Positions 6,303 through 9,396 of a DNA stretch of 9,396 nt are shown here, piece after piece. How positions within the stretch are numbered: the first letter of the stretch is position 1; each line of letters starts with the position of its first letter. Source of the DNA: Actinomycetota bacterium (GTDB lineage: Bacteria > Actinomycetota > Thermoleophilia > Gaiellales > Gaiellaceae); the NCBI GenBank assembly GCA_013696595.1, contig JACCYG010000081.1, positions 1 through 9,396 on the forward strand, given 5' to 3'. The notes under the pieces were generated by a model. The model was not told where the DNA came from, ran no database searches, and saw only the letters and a program-made list of their open reading frames with translations. The position numbers were made by a program, and so were the translations under genes.

Positions 6303-7576
6303 GGTGTCCTTCCGTTGATCGACATGCGGACGAGCTCCATCGGGTGGTAGACAGGAAGGGGCTTGCCCATCTCTTCCAGGTACGTCGAGATCTGAAGCGT
6401 GCAGCCCGGGTTCCCGGCCGCGATCGCCTCGGCGCCCGTCTCGAGCAGGTTCTTGGCCTTGCGCCGGCCGAGCTCGGCGCCCGCCTCGGGCTGGAGGAGG
6501 TTGTAGACGCCCGCCGAGCCGCAGCAGATCTCCCACTCGGGCGGCTCGACGACCTCGAGGCCGGGTATCGCTCCGAGGAGCGCGCGCGGTTGCGCCCGCA
6601 CGCCAAGGGCATGCGCGAGGTGGCACGCGTCGTGGTAGGCGACCTTCATCGGCACCGGCCGCCTGGGCGCGACCGCACCGAGCTCGTCCACGAGCTGGGA
6701 CACATCTCGGACCTTCTCGGAGAAGGAGCGTGCGCGGGCGGCCCACTCGGGGTCGTCGGCGAGGAGGTGGCCGTAGTCGCGCATCGACGAGCCGCAACCG
6801 GCTGCGTTGACGGCGACGTACTCGCATTCCTCGAACGCTGCGATCAGTTCCTTCGCGAGCGCGAGCGCCTCGGGCTCGCAGCCGGAATGGAGGAAGAGCG
6901 CACCGCAGCAGCGCGGCAGACGGGGCGAGTAGACGTCGAGGCCTTCGGCCGCCAGCACCTCGACGGTGGCCACGTTGACGTCGTGAAAGAAGATTCGCTG
7001 GACGCAGCCCTGGAGGAACCCGATGCTCGCCCGTTTCTTCCCGCGCGCGCGCACGCGCGTGCTGAGGACCTGCCCCATCGCCCGAAGCGGCACGTCCGGG
7101 CTCAGGCGCATGAGCGCGCCCGCCTGCGAACCGTCCCCGAGCCGGCGGGCGAGCGCACGTGCCCCGAGCGCGCGCGAGGCGGCCAGGAGCGGGACGAGCG
7201 CACGCAGACGGCCCGGGTGCGTGAACGTCTCGAAGACGAGCCGGCGGAACAGCCGCTCGCGCGCGGAGCGGTCGTAGTTTCGCTCGACCTGGGGGCGAGT
7301 CGCTTCGATCAAGCGGTCGTACTGGACGCCTGACGGGCACGCGGTGACGCACGCCATGCAGCCGAGGCAGCGGTCCCAGTGGGTCACCATCGCAGGCGAG
7401 AGCTCGGCCGCGTCCTCGACTCCAGCCTTCATGAGGACGATCCGGCCGCGCGGAGAATCCATCTCCTCGCCCCAGAGCGTGTAGGTCGGACAGGTCGGCA
7501 AGCAAAAGCCGCAGTGCACGCAGTCCTCGATCAGCTCGAGGCTGGGTGGGCGATGAGCGTCGAAGGCGGTTGCCAC
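6299..7576 (-). CDS. glcF: glycolate oxidase iron-sulfur subunit GlcF
   Basis: The 425-residue protein is the electron-transfer subunit of the membrane-associated glycolate dehydrogenase GlcDEF. Two ferredoxin-type 4Fe-4S motifs are complete: CVHCGFCLPTCP (Cys19, 22, 25, 29) and CLGCMACVTACP (Cys70, 73, 76, 80). Two cysteine-rich CCG domains follow: Cys191 with CCG at 223-225 and Cys261, then DACH (Cys318) with CCG at 351-353 and Cys392. This architecture and length are those of GlcF; related GlpC and LutA differ in context or domain set. Between the FeS and CCG parts is an Arg/Ala-rich linker (about 125-180). The GTG start directly follows the TGA of glcE with no gap, and the end overlaps malate synthase by four bases. 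It would pass electrons from the flavin subunits towards the quinone pool. Confidence 0.95.
   Translation of the reverse strand: MATAFDAHRPPSLELIEDCVHCGFCLPTCPTYTLWGEEMDSPRGRIVLMKAGVEDAAELSPAMVTHWDRCLGCMACVTACPSGVQYDRLIEATRPQVERNYDRSARERLFRRLVFETFTHPGRLRALVPLLAASRALGARALARRLGDGSQAGALMRLSPDVPLRAMGQVLSTRVRARGKKRASIGFLQGCVQRIFFHDVNVATVEVLAAEGLDVYSPRLPRCCGALFLHSGCEPEALALAKELIAAFEECEYVAVNAAGCGSSMRDYGHLLADDPEWAARARSFSEKVRDVSQLVDELGAVAPRRPVPMKVAYHDACHLAHALGVRAQPRALLGAIPGLEVVEPPEWEICCGSAGVYNLLQPEAGAELGRRKAKNLLETGAEAIAAGNPGCTLQISTYLEEMGKPLPVYHPMELVRMSINGRTP
6307..6313 (-). promoter_or_regulatory. Shine-Dalgarno fixing the malate synthase start
   Basis: On the minus strand GGAAGGA is followed by CACC and the ATG at 6302. 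It lies inside the end of glcF. It decides between this start and the much longer open frame that runs through glcF, and it supports coupled translation at the ATGA junction. Confidence 0.75.
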
Positions 7577-8737
7577 TCAGATCCCGCCCACGAAGATCCC
7601 GGGCGCACATGCCCCGGAAGGATCGAACCGCTCTTTGACCCGTCGCATGAGCTGGACGAGCGCCTCGTCCGTCGGGCCCCAAACGTCGACGCGGTCGCGG
7701 ACGTCCGAAGGCGCGTCGAGCACGACGCACGGCGCGGGCGCGAGCTCACGCCGGACCTGCTCGACCGCCGCCGCAAGGTCGTCCGCGTTCCGGGCCGGCA
7801 GCGCGATCCACGAGACGCCGAGGCCGGCCCGGCCGATGACGGACGCGTCGAGGCGGTCGGCCGCACGAAGGACGCGCTCGAGCTCGGACGGCAGACCGGA
7901 GACTCGAAGGACGACGCCTTCGACCGACCGCTGCCGCGCCCGCTGCCCCGACCAGAGGTCTTCGTCGTCGGCGCGGACTTCCGTCTCGACGCCTGACTCG
8001 CCGAGAGCACGGGCGAAGGCCGCCGCCTGGGTCTCGGCGGAGACGCCGCCGAAGCGGAGGAGAACGCGCCCGCCTCCGTTCTCCCAGAAGAGGTCGAGCG
8101 ACTCGAGCTCGAGCGGCGCGTGGGCAGCCCGCGCGGCGGCCGCGGCGACGGCGGCTGGATCCTCCGACGAGCCGATGAGCGTCGCCGTAGCGCGCGGGAG
8201 CGGATGCAGGCGAACGACCACCCGAAGGATGATCCCGAGGGTGCCGAAGGAGCCGGCGAAGAGCTTGGCGAGGTCGTAGCCGGCGACGTTCTTGATCACC
8301 TTCCCACCCGACGTCGCGATCGTTCCGTCCGCGAGCGCCACGGTGATGCCGAGCAGAAGATCGCGGGGGGCACCGTACCGGTGCTGGAGGGGGCCGACGT
8401 CGCCCGTCGCCACGACCCCGCCGATCGTCGCCGCACCGCCGTTGCCAAGCGGCGGGTCGAGCGCAAGCATCTGGCCCGCCGCTGCGAATGCAGCCTGCGC
8501 GTCGCCGAAGGGTACGCCCGCTTCGACGATCGCGGTCAGGTCGCCGGAGTTGTGTTCGACGATCCGAGCGAGACCGCTCGTCGAGATCTCGATGCCCGCG
8601 TCGGTAACGGCGGCGCCCCAGTCGTACTTGGTTCCTCCTCCGCGTGCGCGGACGGTCCGACCATCGGCTGCGCGCAGCACGTCGGCGACCTCGTCGAACG
8701 ACGTGGGCTTCTCGGCCCGTGAGACCACCGCGCTCAA
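7577..8737 (-). CDS. glcE: glycolate oxidase FAD-binding subunit GlcE
   Basis: The 386-residue protein is the second flavin-type subunit of glycolate dehydrogenase. An FAD-binding PCMH-type fold is shown by RGGGTKYDWG (32-41), GDLTAIVEAGV (65-75) and GAATIGGVVATGDVGPLQHR (101-120). These are followed by GAPRDLLLGITVALADG (122-138) and NVAGYDLAKLFAGSFGTLG (150-168). The shorter C-terminal half, without a full FAD-oxidase C domain, separates it from GlcD. I chose the TTG start because it overlaps the glcD stop as TTGA and has GGAG with a 5-base spacer; a GTG three codons later is an alternative. The tail FDPSGACAPGIFVGG resembles the FDP-x-x-xNPG ending of this superfamily with a Cys variant. 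It sits between glcD and glcF with no intergenic space, so subunits are probably made in balanced amounts. Confidence 0.93.
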   Translation of the reverse strand: MSAVVSRAEKPTSFDEVADVLRAADGRTVRARGGGTKYDWGAAVTDAGIEISTSGLARIVEHNSGDLTAIVEAGVPFGDAQAAFAAAGQMLALDPPLGNGGAATIGGVVATGDVGPLQHRYGAPRDLLLGITVALADGTIATSGGKVIKNVAGYDLAKLFAGSFGTLGIILRVVVRLHPLPRATATLIGSSEDPAAVAAAAARAAHAPLELESLDLFWENGGGRVLLRFGGVSAETQAAAFARALGESGVETEVRADDEDLWSGQRARQRSVEGVVLRVSGLPSELERVLRAADRLDASVIGRAGLGVSWIALPARNADDLAAAVEQVRRELAPAPCVVLDAPSDVRDRVDVWGPTDEALVQLMRRVKERFDPSGACAPGIFVGGI

Positions 8738-9396
8738 AACCGCTCCGCGACGCCCGCTGCCTCGAGCGGATGCTGCCGGTACGGCCCCGGCACCTCACCG
8801 CACAGGCGCGGCGTCGGCATCACCTTGCCGGGATTGGCGAGCTGCTGGGGATCGAAGGCGCAGCGCAGCCGCTGGAACGCACCGAGGTCGTCCTCGGAGA
8901 ACATGCGCGGCATGTAGCGCTTCTTGTCGACGCCGACGCCGTGCTCGCCCGTGATCGAGCCGCCGGCCTCGACGCACGCGAGGACGATCTCGCCCGCCAG
9001 CTTCTCTGCCTGCTCGGCCTCGCCCGGCTTGCGCGCGTCGTAGGCGACGAGGGGATGGAGGTTTCCGTCGCCTGCGTGGAAGACGTTGGCGACGAGGAAG
9101 CCGTACTCGGCCGCGAGCTCGTCGATCCGGCCGAGCACCTCGGCGAGCCGAGTGCGCGGGATGACGCTGTCCTGGACGTAGTAGTAAGGCGAGATGCGCC
9201 CCATCGCGGCGAAGGCCGCCTTGCGGGCCTTCCAGATGAGCTGGCGCTCCGTCTCGTCCTGCGCCACCCGTATCCCGGACGCGCCGTTCCGCTCGCAGAT
9301 CGCCCTGACCTCCGAGAAACGCGCTTCGCACTCGGCGGTAGGGCCGTCGAGCTCGACGATGAGGGCCGCGCCGACGTCGAGCGGATAGCCAGCGTG
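8734..9396 (-). CDS. glcD: glycolate oxidase subunit GlcD, C-terminal part (5' end outside window)
   Basis: The frame is open from the window edge to TGA 8734-8736, giving 220 C-terminal residues of the FAD-linked catalytic subunit that oxidises glycolate to glyoxylate. The visible part begins HAGYPLDVGAALIVELDG and includes WKARKAAFAAMGRISPYYYV. It then has the metal/substrate-site motif NVFHAGDGNLHP, the GSITGEHGVGVDKKRYM block and the usual FDPQQLANPGKVMPTP end. These are hallmarks of the FAD-oxidase C domain of the GlcD / D-lactate dehydrogenase family. Followed directly by glcE and glcF, glycolate is the best-supported substrate; D-lactate or another 2-hydroxy acid cannot be excluded from the sequence. 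A GTG at 9267 is internal and not the true start, since conserved GlcD sequence continues upstream. The N-terminal FAD-binding domain and the operon promoter are not in the window. Confidence 0.94.
   Translation of the reverse strand, partial: HAGYPLDVGAALIVELDGPTAECEARFSEVRAICERNGASGIRVAQDETERQLIWKARKAAFAAMGRISPYYYVQDSVIPRTRLAEVLGRIDELAAEYGFLVANVFHAGDGNLHPLVAYDARKPGEAEQAEKLAGEIVLACVEAGGSITGEHGVGVDKKRYMPRMFSEDDLGAFQRLRCAFDPQQLANPGKVMPTPRLCGEVPGPYRQHPLEAAGVAERF
8743..8746 (-). promoter_or_regulatory. Shine-Dalgarno supporting the TTG start of glcE
   Basis: GGAG on the minus strand is followed by CGGTT and the TTG at 8737, inside the last codons of glcD. With the TTGA overlap it argues for the TTG rather than the GTG three codons downstream. 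Confidence 0.55.

Noticed and set aside
4911..6350. A 479-residue plus-strand open frame antisense to malate synthase.
   Set aside because: It mirrors the G/C third positions of the real gene; the product is Arg/Val/Leu/Asp-rich without motifs, as expected for a shadow frame in GC-rich DNA.
4686..7730. A single 1014-residue minus-strand frame seeming to fuse a long N-terminal region to malate synthase.
   Set aside because: The first 476 residues are Arg/Ala/Gly-rich low-quality sequence in another frame of glcF. Malate synthase has its own ATG at 6302 with a Shine-Dalgarno and an ATGA overlap.
1..9396. A previously undescribed multi-gene system, defence island, mobile element, CRISPR array or structured RNA.
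   Set aside because: Both strands were read; most of the window is well-explained central metabolism, with no transposase, integrase, direct-repeat array, tRNA or riboswitch-like sequence. The small unknown genes are noted separately without claiming a system.

Overview
The window is a GC-rich (roughly 65-70% by eye), gene-dense bacterial chromosome segment. GTG and TTG starts are common, third codon positions are strongly G/C, and several mRNAs look leaderless. This fits an actinomycete-type organism, possibly a deep-branching lineage such as Thermoleophilia. That placement is inference from composition and gene style; there is no marker gene here.

Left part (1-1563): two small integral membrane proteins on the minus strand, a DUF2231-family protein followed by an unnamed four-helix protein, form a likely two-gene unit. 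Divergent from them on the plus strand are two small soluble genes. One encodes an unrecognised 81-residue protein. The other encodes a 61-residue DUF1059-like protein with a Cys-x-Cys / His-x4-His pattern.

Middle part (1564-4685): a complete gene on the minus strand for the E1 (thiamine diphosphate) subunit of 2-oxoglutarate dehydrogenase, 942 residues. It lacks the fused succinyltransferase domain that is typical of mycobacterial and corynebacterial Kgd/OdhA. Its 293-base upstream gap holds the likely promoter and a small divergent acidic ORF with coding-like composition. An in-frame TGA splits that ORF.

Right part (4686-9396): a tightly packed minus-strand operon, glcD (partial, 5' end outside the window) - glcE - glcF - malate synthase A. 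Its junctions are a TTGA overlap, a zero-base gap and an ATGA overlap, so the genes are probably translationally coupled. GlcDEF would oxidise glycolate to glyoxylate, and malate synthase would condense glyoxylate with acetyl-CoA to give malate. The operon is thus a self-contained glycolate-to-malate module feeding the TCA cycle, next to the 2-oxoglutarate dehydrogenase E1 gene of the same cycle.

No RNA gene, CRISPR array, mobile element or clearly new multi-gene system was seen. The points most worth a second look are the interrupted small ORF at 4452-4664, the recurrent leaderless-type promoters, the A-type malate synthase in a glc operon, and the E1 without an acyltransferase domain.
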